From: DATARH01 sp035504235 | GTDB lineage: Bacteria; Pseudomonadota; Alphaproteobacteria; ATCC43930; CGMCC-115725 | Direction of reading: 5' to 3' | Assembly: GCA_035504235.1 (NCBI GenBank) | Contig: DATJSH010000085.1 | Coordinates: forward strand, 7,995-71,994 | DNA length: 64,000 nt | Part shown: positions 33,112 to 41,367 of the stretch, piece after piece | Numbering within the stretch: the first letter of the stretch is position 1 | How the letters are laid out: every line of letters begins with the position of its first letter | The notes under the pieces: model-generated | The model's input: the letters and a program-made list of their open reading frames with translations, nothing else | Databases searched by the model: none | Told to the model about the DNA's origin: nothing | Position numbers and translations under genes: made by a program

Positions 33112-34404
33112 ATGAAGCTGATGTGGTTCCACCTGATGCCCTACACCGAGCTGCCCGACGATTTCCGGGAAAAGAACCCGTCAGTGTGGGTCGACATCCA
33201 TTCCTCGCTGTTCGACCCGCGGCGAGCGCACCACATGTACAACGACTTTATGGACGAGCTCGAATACGCCGCGGAATGCGGCTTTGACGCTATCTGTGTC
33301 AACGAGCATCACTCGAACGGCTATGGGCTGATGCCGTCGCCAAATCTCATCGCCAGCTCGCTGGCGCGGCGAACCACCGACACGGCGCTCTGCATCCTCG
33401 GCAACAGCCTCGCGCTCTACAATCCGCCGACCCGCGTCGCCGAAGAGTTCGCGATGATCGACTGCATCTCGGGTGGGCGCTTGATCGCCGGCTTTCCGGT
33501 CGGGTCGCCGATGGACACCTGTTTTGCCTACGGGCAGAACCCGTCGATGCTGCGCGAGCGCTATTACGAAGCGCACGACCTCGTCAAAAAGGCGTGGACC
33601 GCGCCCGACACCTTTGCCTTCAACGGCCGCTTCAACCAGCAGCGCTATGTTAATGTCTGGCCGCGTCCGATCCAGCGGCCGCACCCGCCGATCTGGATCC
33701 CTGGCGGCGGCTCGGTCGAGACCTGGCAGTGGTGCGCCGAAATGGACTATGTCTACTGCTATCTGTCGTATTACGGCTACAAGGCCGGGAAATCGACGAT
33801 GGACGGGTTCTGGGCCGAGATGGCGAAGCTCGGCAAGGACCGGAACCCGAACCGCGCCGGCTTCCTGCAATTTGTCGGCGTCGCCGAGACGCGCGAGCAG
33901 GCGATGGAGCTTTACGCCGAGCCGGCCGAGTATTTCTACGGCCGCTGCCTCCACATCGACCCGCGCTTTGCCGGCCCGCCGGGCTACGCGACCGAGGAGA
34001 CGCAGCGGCGCGGCATCAAGGGCATGGTCTCGCAAGCCGCCGACAACAGCCGCAACAACGAGCACCAGCGCTACGAGACCAAGTTCGCGGCGCTCGCGCG
34101 CGAGATGGACTCGATCGTCGACAAGGGCTACGTGATCGTCGGCTCGCCCGACGAGGTCGTCGAGCAACTGACCGAGGTCGCGACCAACCTCAATGTTGGC
34201 CACCTGATGATGCTTTTGCAGTTCGGCAACATGTCGAAGGAGCTCGCCAAGTACAACACGGCGCTCTTCGCCGAGAAGGTCATGCCGCGGTTGAAACACG
34301 TCCATTCGCAATGGGAAGACCGTTGGTGGCCGCGGCCCATGCACAAGGCCGAGCGCGCCGCTCCGGCGTCGTTCGTGCCGATCGCGCAGGCGGCGGCGGA
34401 GTAG
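33112..34404 (+). CDS. LLM-class flavin-dependent oxidoreductase
   Basis: 430 residues from ATG 33112, preceded by GAGGAGCGAG. MKLMWFHLMPY, EYAAECGFDAICVNEHHSNGYGLMPSP and RVAEEFAMIDCISGGRLIAGFPVGSP are the luciferase-like TIM-barrel signatures, including the NEHH flavin-side motif. The enzyme uses reduced flavin to hydroxylate or cleave a small molecule. It is followed after 9 nt by an alpha/beta hydrolase. A monooxygenase (Baeyer-Villiger-type or N-oxidising) plus an ester/lactone hydrolase would be a coherent two-step degradative operon. The substrate is not deducible. Confidence 0.92.
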   Translation: MKLMWFHLMPYTELPDDFREKNPSVWVDIHSSLFDPRRAHHMYNDFMDELEYAAECGFDAICVNEHHSNGYGLMPSPNLIASSLARRTTDTALCILGNSLALYNPPTRVAEEFAMIDCISGGRLIAGFPVGSPMDTCFAYGQNPSMLRERYYEAHDLVKKAWTAPDTFAFNGRFNQQRYVNVWPRPIQRPHPPIWIPGGGSVETWQWCAEMDYVYCYLSYYGYKAGKSTMDGFWAEMAKLGKDRNPNRAGFLQFVGVAETREQAMELYAEPAEYFYGRCLHIDPRFAGPPGYATEETQRRGIKGMVSQAADNSRNNEHQRYETKFAALAREMDSIVDKGYVIVGSPDEVVEQLTEVATNLNVGHLMMLLQFGNMSKELAKYNTALFAEKVMPRLKHVHSQWEDRWWPRPMHKAERAAPASFVPIAQAAAE

Positions 34405-34413
34405 TCGCCGGCC

Positions 34414-35196
34414 ATGGCTGAACCCAAGATCACCACAGTCGATGTCAACGGCTTTTCCTGCCGGGTGTGGACCGCCGGCTCAGGACCGAAACTGGGCTTT
34501 CTCGCGGGGTTCGGCGGCTTGCCGCAGTGGGTGCCGTTTCTCGACGCGCTGGCAAAAGAACGCACGGTGATCGTGCCCTCGCTCCCCGGCTTTCCCGGCG
34601 GTGAGCGCGGTCATGTCGTGCTCGACGGCCATCTCGACTGGCTGCTGGCGACGCGGCAGCTGCTGGAAGGGGCGGGGCTCGCAGCCGCCGACCTCGCCGG
34701 AAGCTCGGTCGGCGGCTCGCTGGCTGCAGAGATTGCGGCGCTATGGCCGCAAATGGTCAAGCGCCTAGCGCTGATCGCGCCGTTCGGCTTGTTCGACGAA
34801 AACGACCCGGCGACCGACCCCTGGGCGCAGCGCCCCGGCGATGTCGCCGGCCTGTTCTGCGCCGACCCGGCGAAATGGGAAGCGCTCAAGGCCGAGCCCG
34901 AAGGCCATAACGACCCGGAATGGCCGATCGAACAGGTCCGCGCCAGCGAGGCCGCGGCCCGCATCTTCTGGCCCCTCGGCAACACCAAGCTCGAAAAGCG
35001 GTTGCCGCTCATCGCCGCGCCGACTCTGCTTGTCTGGGGCAGCGAGGACCGCATCATGCCGCGCAGCTACGCCGACAAGTTCGCCCGTGGCATCAAGGTC
35101 AAGACCGCAATCAAAATCGTTCCTGGCGCCGGCCACCTCGCCGAAATCGACAAGCCCGAGGAGACGGCAGCGGCGATCCTTGACTGGACGCGCTGA
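34414..35196 (+). CDS. Alpha/beta hydrolase, partner of LLM oxidoreductase
   Basis: 260 residues. FLAGFGGLPQW provides the oxyanion-hole region and LAGSSVGGSLAAE contains the nucleophile in a G-S-S-V-G-G elbow. LLVWGSEDRIMP has the acid and GAGHLAEIDKPEE the histidine, all in the expected order. No signal peptide is present. It begins 9 nt after the LLM gene. The pairing suggests it hydrolyses the ester, lactone or amide product made by that enzyme, or releases its substrate. Similar single-domain hydrolases include meta-cleavage-product and lactone hydrolases. Confidence 0.9.
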   Translation: MAEPKITTVDVNGFSCRVWTAGSGPKLGFLAGFGGLPQWVPFLDALAKERTVIVPSLPGFPGGERGHVVLDGHLDWLLATRQLLEGAGLAAADLAGSSVGGSLAAEIAALWPQMVKRLALIAPFGLFDENDPATDPWAQRPGDVAGLFCADPAKWEALKAEPEGHNDPEWPIEQVRASEAAARIFWPLGNTKLEKRLPLIAAPTLLVWGSEDRIMPRSYADKFARGIKVKTAIKIVPGAGHLAEIDKPEETAAAILDWTR

Positions 35197-35288
35197 GCGC
35201 CGCCCCAGAAAAAATTGAATAAAAGCTCGTTGTGCTAGCCATCGATTTGCGCAACCCTAGGTCGCAATAGACCTGGGGGAGGGCGGCG

Positions 35289-38200
35289 ATGGCTCGGGGA
35301 CAACAGACCAGCCGACGCGAGCTGTCCGAGGTCCTGGCGGAAGAATACAAGGCGATCACGGAGGAGTGGAGGGTTAACGCCGCGGTCGGAGACAAGCAGT
35401 CGATCGACATCGCCCTTGATGCCGCGGGAGATGCGGCGCGCGGCCGCACCCCAAGCCCCCCGAGTGATCCGGACATGGCAGCCGAACAAGCTCGGCGGAA
35501 ATTGCTCTACAAGGTCGGCCACCAGCTCGACCTAAGCGCCCTCTGCTTGTCGGGCGGAGGCATCCGCAGCGCCGCGATTTCGCTCGGAGTCATTCAGGGG
35601 CTGGCGGATCACGGTGTGCTCGACAAGTTCGACTATCTCTCGACGGTTTCGGGCGGCGGCTATATCGGCTCGTGGCTGTCGGCCTGGCTCTACCGCGTGC
35701 GCAGGGCGGGCGGCTCGTCGGACGATGTACTGAAGCGACTCGGGTCCCGCAGGAACGCGCCGGATGTGGAGGTGCCGCCGCTCAATCATCTGCGTGAATA
35801 CAGCAACTATCTTACCCCGAAGCTCGGAATTTTTTCCGCCGACACCTGGGCAGCGCTGGCGATCGTGCTGCGCAATATCGTCGTCAATTGGCTCATCCTG
35901 CTCCCGGTGCTGGCGATCCTTGTGACAGTGGTGAAGCTGATTGCGCTGGGGCTGACCGCCCCGGCGCCTCACACGCCCGCGCAGGCACTGGATCAGTGGT
36001 CCTTGGCGCAGGAGATAGAACTTAGCGTCGCGATCCTGTGCTGGGCCTGCGGCGGTGTCGGGCTGGGTTATAAGCTGTACCGGCTTTACCGGCCGGCCTA
36101 TAGCCAGATCCGCCGGGGTCCGGAGCAGTTGGCCGACCAGAAAGCGATGAGGGCCGCACAGGGCTGGTTCATCTGGTTTAGCCTGTTGCCGGCCGTGATC
36201 GGCGGGTTCTGTTTTGTTTGGCTTGCCTACAACAAGTTGACGCCTGGACTTTTTTCCAACGTATTCAGTGATTTATGGCCAAATCTCGTTGCCATTGCGG
36301 CGGCGGCGCGCCATGCAATCGCCCAGTCCTTGCCCGCTGAGATCACCGCGTTCATTTCGGCCCATGTGCCCGATACATTTCCCGCGCTGGTCGTATTCGC
36401 GCTTTGTGTCTACGCTCTGGCGCTGGTAATCGGGTGGACCTTCGCGGCGGTAGCCGCCATGCAACAGGTCTTTCACCGTCCGGCCCCCATTGCTCCTGCG
36501 GCGAACGCTCCGGCCCCGAATCCTCCTGCGGCGAACTTTCCCGCGCAACCGCAGCTCAACGGAGCGAGGCGTGCCTGGGCAGCCATATGCCGATGGTTTG
36601 TGGTCATGCCCCGGTGGTTTGCCGCCACCTTTATGGGTCGATGGTTGGCGGCCATCTTGGGCATCGGTCGGGCTCGCGCGTTCAACATCCACTTGAGCGA
36701 CTTCTTGAGTTGGATCATCGCGGTTCTTGTGTTCGCGGCGATGATTTGTGGTGGCGCTTTCGTCATTAATGCGATGGGCGCCCCGATAACGGGAGGCGTT
36801 TCCATCGGAGGCGTCACGGTTCAGCGCGAGGCGCTGATCGCGATTTTCGGTGTGCCGTGGTTTCTTCTGACGACAATCCTGGCGCATGACATCTATCTGC
36901 TGCTCGACAGCACCTCGCCATACGGCGACGTCGAGCGCGAATGGCTGGCCCGCGGCAGCGGCTGGCATTTCATTGTCGGGCTGGCCTGGATCATCCTGTT
37001 CACGGTCGTGCTGCTCGGGCCGGCGGTCTACTATTTCATGCCGCAAACCGTTCACGTCGTGACCGTCATCAGCGGCACGGTGACGGCGCTGCTCGGCAAG
37101 AGCGGCCTGACCTCCGCCTCCGGGGAGAAAAGCGACTGGAAGGGCCTCGCCGCCAATATCGGTCTGGCGGTGGCCGGCCCGATCTTCGCGGTTCTGCTGC
37201 TCATTCTGCTGTCGGTGGTGATCGACTGGGTGGTCTTTGGCTATCACTACCCCTGCCTGCCGACAGACAGCCACTGGGATCGCTGTCGCAGCGGTGACTG
37301 GCTGTTCAGTCTCCGATGGCTCCTGCCATTGGGAATTTCGGTGCTAACCCTGCTGCTTGCCGATCGCTGTTCTAACGTAAATGCGTTCTCGCTCCATGCC
37401 GTCTATCGCAACCGGCTGATACGCTGCTTCCTCGGCGGGGCGCGCGATCCGCATCGCCATCCGGACGGTTTCACCGATTTCGACTGGGACGACGATCTGC
37501 GCGTCGCCGAATTATGGCGGTTGCCGCGTTTGAGAGGAGAATGGCGGCCGTTCCACGTTATCAACATGACGCTCAACGTCGCCGACACCAACCGCCTCTC
37601 CTGGCAGCAGCGCAAGGCGATGCCGTTTTCCGTAAGCCCACTCTCCTGCGGCAACGCCGATCTCGGCTATCGTCCGACTTGGTGCTATGCCGGGCCGCCA
37701 CCCAAGCATGATCCGCAGCCTGATCAAGAAATCCGCTCCGGGATTTCCCTCGGCACAGCCATGGCGATCTCAGGTGCGGCGGTCAGCTCGAATATGGGCT
37801 ACCATTCATCGATGTCGCTGTCGTTCTTGCTGACGTTCTTCAACGTTCGGCTGGGCGTGTGGCTCGGGAACCCCGGCAAAGCAGGGCAAAGGTCCTTTGT
37901 TTCGTTGGCCCCCCAGCCTTACGAGGCAGAGGGCCCCCCTTTCGCCGTTCGACCGCTCGTAAGCGAGTTGTTTGGGCTGACATCGGGTGACAGCCAATTT
38001 GTCTACCTCTCCGATGGCGGACATTTCGAGAATTTGGGTCTTTACGAGATGGTCCGGCGGCGGTGCCGGTGGATTGTCGTCGTCGATGCCGGCCAAGATG
38101 CGTCGCGTGGGTACGCCGACTTGGGCAATGCGGTGCGCAAGATCTGGATCGACCTCGGTATCCGGGTGACCTTTGATAATTCGCCGCTGTTGAAAGCCGA

Positions 38201-38612
38201 CAAGGATGCCAAGCCCGATGGTGTGCCCTATTTTGCGATCGGCACGGTGAACTATCTCAGCGACCCGCCAGTCGATATCCGGCAGGCGGACGGGAGTGTC
38301 GTGCAGGGGTTGGCAAAGGGAAAAATCCTCTATCTGAAGGCTGTAGTGCGCGGCGATGAGGGCGCGGCCGATGTGATCGCCTATAAGCGGGCCAATAAAC
38401 CGTTCCCCGACCAATCGACCGCCGATCAATGGTTCGACGAGTCGCAATTCGAAGCGTATCGCCGGCTCGGACAACTGATGGTCGAGCGCATCGTCGGCGC
38501 TGCGACCAGTCCGGTGCGCGATTTCTCATCGCTGTTCGGCGGGCTTAAGGGCGTCGACCCGAGCAAGGTGCCGCCACCATCGGCTGGCGCCGGGGTATCT
38601 GGAGCCACCTGA
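35289..38612 (+). CDS. Large multi-pass membrane protein with split patatin domain
   Basis: 1107 residues, far longer than simple patatins (about 300). The patatin oxyanion motif CLSGGGIRSAA lies at about 86-95. The nucleophile motif STVSGGGYIGS has Ser121. The acidic residue lies near 909 in YLSDGGHFENLGLYEMV, followed by VVVDAGQDAS. Between Ser and Asp lie several hydrophobic stretches (for example about 178-215, 245-265 and many between 295 and 690). These look like eight or more membrane helices, with a Pro/Ala-rich linker near 400-420. The enzyme should be a serine acyl-hydrolase acting on phospholipid within or at the inner membrane. GGGGGAGGG lies just upstream of the ATG. It is followed by a pseudogene, and no obvious partner gene exists. 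Confidence 0.88.
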   Translation: MARGQQTSRRELSEVLAEEYKAITEEWRVNAAVGDKQSIDIALDAAGDAARGRTPSPPSDPDMAAEQARRKLLYKVGHQLDLSALCLSGGGIRSAAISLGVIQGLADHGVLDKFDYLSTVSGGGYIGSWLSAWLYRVRRAGGSSDDVLKRLGSRRNAPDVEVPPLNHLREYSNYLTPKLGIFSADTWAALAIVLRNIVVNWLILLPVLAILVTVVKLIALGLTAPAPHTPAQALDQWSLAQEIELSVAILCWACGGVGLGYKLYRLYRPAYSQIRRGPEQLADQKAMRAAQGWFIWFSLLPAVIGGFCFVWLAYNKLTPGLFSNVFSDLWPNLVAIAAAARHAIAQSLPAEITAFISAHVPDTFPALVVFALCVYALALVIGWTFAAVAAMQQVFHRPAPIAPAANAPAPNPPAANFPAQPQLNGARRAWAAICRWFVVMPRWFAATFMGRWLAAILGIGRARAFNIHLSDFLSWIIAVLVFAAMICGGAFVINAMGAPITGGVSIGGVTVQREALIAIFGVPWFLLTTILAHDIYLLLDSTSPYGDVEREWLARGSGWHFIVGLAWIILFTVVLLGPAVYYFMPQTVHVVTVISGTVTALLGKSGLTSASGEKSDWKGLAANIGLAVAGPIFAVLLLILLSVVIDWVVFGYHYPCLPTDSHWDRCRSGDWLFSLRWLLPLGISVLTLLLADRCSNVNAFSLHAVYRNRLIRCFLGGARDPHRHPDGFTDFDWDDDLRVAELWRLPRLRGEWRPFHVINMTLNVADTNRLSWQQRKAMPFSVSPLSCGNADLGYRPTWCYAGPPPKHDPQPDQEIRSGISLGTAMAISGAAVSSNMGYHSSMSLSFLLTFFNVRLGVWLGNPGKAGQRSFVSLAPQPYEAEGPPFAVRPLVSELFGLTSGDSQFVYLSDGGHFENLGLYEMVRRRCRWIVVVDAGQDASRGYADLGNAVRKIWIDLGIRVTFDNSPLLKADKDAKPDGVPYFAIGTVNYLSDPPVDIRQADGSVVQGLAKGKILYLKAVVRGDEGAADVIAYKRANKPFPDQSTADQWFDESQFEAYRRLGQLMVERIVGAATSPVRDFSSLFGGLKGVDPSKVPPPSAGAGVSGAT

Positions 38613-38657
38613 TGAGCGAAGTTCGCGTGCAGGCGGGCGAATAATGGCCGGGCGAGC

Positions 38658-39024
38658 GTGACCGCCGGAGTAAGCCTGCCAACGACGCCTTCCGACTACG
38701 CCAACAAATACAAGACCGTGCGCTTCGAGCGGTCGAACGGCCTCCTGTAGATGACGCTGCGTACCGATGGCGGCTCGCTGCGCCGGGGTTTCTGCCGCAT
38801 GGCGAGTTGCCCGACGCGTTCTACGATGTCGGCGACGACCGCGAGAACCGGGTCGTCATCATCACCGGCATGGGCGCTGAATTCGCCGGGCCGCGCGCCA
38901 ATCCCGGCACATGGTTCTTCCCGACGCGGCCGACGATCGAGACGGTCGATCGCATCCACTGGGAAGGCATCTCTTGATAAAGCTTCTCGATATCGACGCG
39001 CGGAAGCCGGAAGCGTCGACCTAA
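38658..39024 (+). pseudogene. Decayed crotonase (6-oxocamphor hydrolase/enoyl-CoA hydratase-like)
   Basis: An ancestral frame starts at GTG 38658 and gives SLPTTPSDYANKYKTVRFER, then meets TAG at 38748-38750, which was probably CAG. A one-base loss near 38790 shifts the frame to PHGELPDAFYDVGDDREN, VVIITGMGAEFAGPRANPG and ETVDRIHWEG, ending at TGA 38975. A further shift gives LIKLLDIDA and a stop at 39022-39024. The joined sequence follows the start of 6-oxocamphor hydrolase-type crotonases (Y..KY..RLER..G, DRENKVVILTGTG). The C-terminal half, about 150 residues, is missing. At least three lesions plus a truncation make it non-functional. Confidence 0.8.
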
Positions 39025-39067
39025 GGACAGGCACTGCGGCTCAGATGCAACCGGGATCGGCTGATCG

Positions 39068-40312
39068 TCATTCCGTCGGCGGCCGCACTAGCGGACATTT
39101 CGACTGGGCCAGGGGCTCGAAGGCCTCGTCGCCGGGAATCGTCGAAACGAGTTGTAGGTCATCCCAGTCGCCATGGGATTCAGCCGGCGTCTTGACGCGG
39201 AACAGATACATGTCGTGGACCATCAGCCCGTCGGCGCGGATGACGCCGTTATGTGCGAAAAAGTCGTTGATCGGCGCGGTACGCATCGCCTTCATCACGG
39301 GTACCGTCGCGTCGGTGCCGGCCTTCGCCACGGCCTGGAGATAATGCATCGTCGACGAATACGTTCCGGCCTGCAGCGCGTTCGGCATTGCTCCTGTGCG
39401 GGCGAAAAACCGCTTCGACCAATCGCGCGCTGCGTCACTTTGATCCCAGTAGAAAGATTCGCTCAGCATCATGCCTTGCGTCGTCCCGAGGCCCAAATCA
39501 TGCACCTGATTGATGCGCATCGACAGGCCGGCAAAGGTTTGCGGGCCGGGGATCATCTTCAGCTCCGCGGCCTTCCTGACCGCGTTGGTCGTATCGGCGC
39601 CGCCATCCGCGAGACCGACGACTTCGGCGCCCGATTGCTGTGCCTGCAGCAGGTATGACGAGAAATCCTCAGCGCCGAGCGGGTGGCGCGCATGGCCGAC
39701 CACCGTGCCGCCGCTGGCCTTGACGACGGCCGCAGTTTCGTCTTCGAGGTCATAACCGTAGCTGTAGTCGACGGTCACGAAAAACCAGCTTTTGCCGCCA
39801 TTGGCGACGATCGCCTTGCCGAGCGTGTGGGCGATTGCGTAGGTGTCGTTGGTGTAGTGTACCGAGGTCGCGGTGCAGCCCTCCTGCGTCAGCCGGTTCG
39901 CGCCCGGCGCGTTGAGGATGACGATCTTGTTGCGCGTATCGGCGATGCGCTGGACGAAGAGCGCCTCCGAGGAGCCGGCGACATCCATGATCGCATCGAC
40001 ATGCTGGTGGTCGAACCAGTCGCGCGCGATCGTCGCGGCCTGGTCGGGGTTGTCGTGATGGTCGGCGACGACGACCTGTATCGGTGCCCCGAGCACTTTA
40101 CCGCCAAAATCCTCGACCGCCATCTTGGCCGCGGTCTCGCTGCCCTTGCCGGTGAGCTCTGCATAGGGGCCGCTCATGTCGAGGATGAGGCCGAGCTTGA
40201 CGACGTCGTCCGAGACCGCGCCTGGCGCAGGCGGTTGCGCGCCGGCGCCGGCGACGCAAAGCGCCGCGGTGAGCGCCAAGCTGCCACCCAGGATATGAGC
40301 TCTTATTCGCAT
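39068..40312 (-). CDS. ABC transporter substrate-binding protein (branched-chain amino acid type)
   Basis: 414 residues from ATG 40312. A signal peptide (ILGGSLALTAALCVAGAGA) is followed by VVKLGLILDMSGPYAELTGKGSETAAKMAVEDFGGKVLGAPI, the Peripla_BP_6 (LivK-like) opening. VDAIMDVAGSSEALFVQRIA and FFVTVDYSYGYDLEDETA are family-typical. It binds a small amide, amino acid or aromatic compound in the periplasm. No LivHMGF permease or ATPase genes are in the window, so it is an orphan or works with a distant transporter. Its first codons overlap the end of the isoaspartyl peptidase gene by 10 nt, indicating one transcript. Confidence 0.92.
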   Translation of the reverse strand: MRIRAHILGGSLALTAALCVAGAGAQPPAPGAVSDDVVKLGLILDMSGPYAELTGKGSETAAKMAVEDFGGKVLGAPIQVVVADHHDNPDQAATIARDWFDHQHVDAIMDVAGSSEALFVQRIADTRNKIVILNAPGANRLTQEGCTATSVHYTNDTYAIAHTLGKAIVANGGKSWFFVTVDYSYGYDLEDETAAVVKASGGTVVGHARHPLGAEDFSSYLLQAQQSGAEVVGLADGGADTTNAVRKAAELKMIPGPQTFAGLSMRINQVHDLGLGTTQGMMLSESFYWDQSDAARDWSKRFFARTGAMPNALQAGTYSSTMHYLQAVAKAGTDATVPVMKAMRTAPINDFFAHNGVIRADGLMVHDMYLFRVKTPAESHGDWDDLQLVSTIPGDEAFEPLAQSKCPLVRPPTE

Positions 40313-41286
40313 GATGCCGTGTATGGCTCTTCGTAGATCGCGGTGTACACGATTCCGTCGTCTTTGACATAGCCGCGATACATGCCAGCGCAATTGAACG
40401 GCAGCGCCAGCGTGCCGTCATGCCCAACGGCGACAAGGCCGCCGGAGCCGCCGACCGCACGAAGCTCGACGACAACCGCCCGCGCTGCGTCGACGAGTCC
40501 CAGCCCGCCATGCGCGATCCGCGCCGCGAGCTCGTGCGCGGCGCTGTAGCGGATGAAGAGTTCGCCATGTCCGGTGGCGGACACCGCGCAGGTCGCATTG
40601 TCGGCAAAGGTGCCGGCGCCGATGATCGGACTGTCACCGACCCGCCCGGGCAGCTTGCCGGTCATCCCGCCCGTCGAGGTCGCCGCCGCGAGATTGCCGG
40701 CCCGGTCTCGGGCTACCGCGCCGACCGTGCCGTGACGACGCGATTCGTCCGCATCGACCCGCCCGGCGCGCTCCTGCTCGAGCGTCTCGGTAAGCGCTCG
40801 CCAGCGCGCCTCGGTGAAGAAATAATCTTGGTCTGCAAAGGCGAGCCCGGCTTCGCGGCAGAACGCCGTCGCGCCCTCGCCGGTCAGCAACACGTGCGGC
40901 GATCGTTCCATGACCGCGCGTGCCGCCAACACCGGGTTTTTCGGCCCGAAAATCCCGGCGACCGCACCGGCGCGGCGGTCGTGCCCGTCCATCACCGCAG
41001 CGTCCATCTCTTGGCCGCCGGCGCGGGTGAAGACGGCGCCGCGCCCCGCGTTGAACAGCTCGTCGTCCTCGAGCGCACAGACTGCCTGGGTCACCGCATC
41101 GAGCGCGCCGCCGTCGCGTGCAAGGACATCGCGGCCGGCGGCAAGCGCGCGGGCGAGGCCGGCGCGGTAAAGCGCATCGCGCTCGGCGCTCATCTCGGCA
41201 TGCTTCAGCGTTCCGGCGCCGCCGTGAATGGCGAGGGCGTAGCCGTTGCCGCCGCTAATCGCGCTGTCGTGCATATCTTCCCTCAA
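40303..41286 (-). CDS. Isoaspartyl peptidase/L-asparaginase (Ntn hydrolase)
   Basis: 327 residues. LAIHGGAGTLK near the N-terminus and RRHGTVGAVARD, with the autocatalytic Thr187, are the plant-type asparaginase/IaaA signatures. GMTGKLPGRVGDSPIIGAGTFAD gives the substrate-binding loop. The precursor self-cleaves before Thr187 into alpha and beta subunits. It hydrolyses isoaspartyl dipeptides, asparagine or related beta-amides. The start could be the ATG at 41286 or 41274. It is upstream of, and overlaps, the periplasmic binding protein gene, so the two may handle one nitrogenous substrate. Confidence 0.94.
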   Translation of the reverse strand: MREDMHDSAISGGNGYALAIHGGAGTLKHAEMSAERDALYRAGLARALAAGRDVLARDGGALDAVTQAVCALEDDELFNAGRGAVFTRAGGQEMDAAVMDGHDRRAGAVAGIFGPKNPVLAARAVMERSPHVLLTGEGATAFCREAGLAFADQDYFFTEARWRALTETLEQERAGRVDADESRRHGTVGAVARDRAGNLAAATSTGGMTGKLPGRVGDSPIIGAGTFADNATCAVSATGHGELFIRYSAAHELAARIAHGGLGLVDAARAVVVELRAVGGSGGLVAVGHDGTLALPFNCAGMYRGYVKDDGIVYTAIYEEPYTASCE

Positions 41287-41367
41287 GCGCCCGACGTGAA
41301 ATGGGGCGCAGGCCTGTTTTCGGCAATCAACTTTCCGCGATTACGGGTATGGCGGTATTGTTGGGGG

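Noticed and set aside
35289..38612. Patatin gene as part of a CBASS-type defence operon
   Set aside because: No cyclase, E1/E2-like or other defence gene is adjacent; the neighbours are a metabolic operon and a pseudogene.
40420..41367. Upstream extension of the DHA2 MFS frame
   Set aside because: This part is antisense to the isoaspartyl peptidase, whose catalytic motifs are intact; the MFS protein proper begins at 41368.
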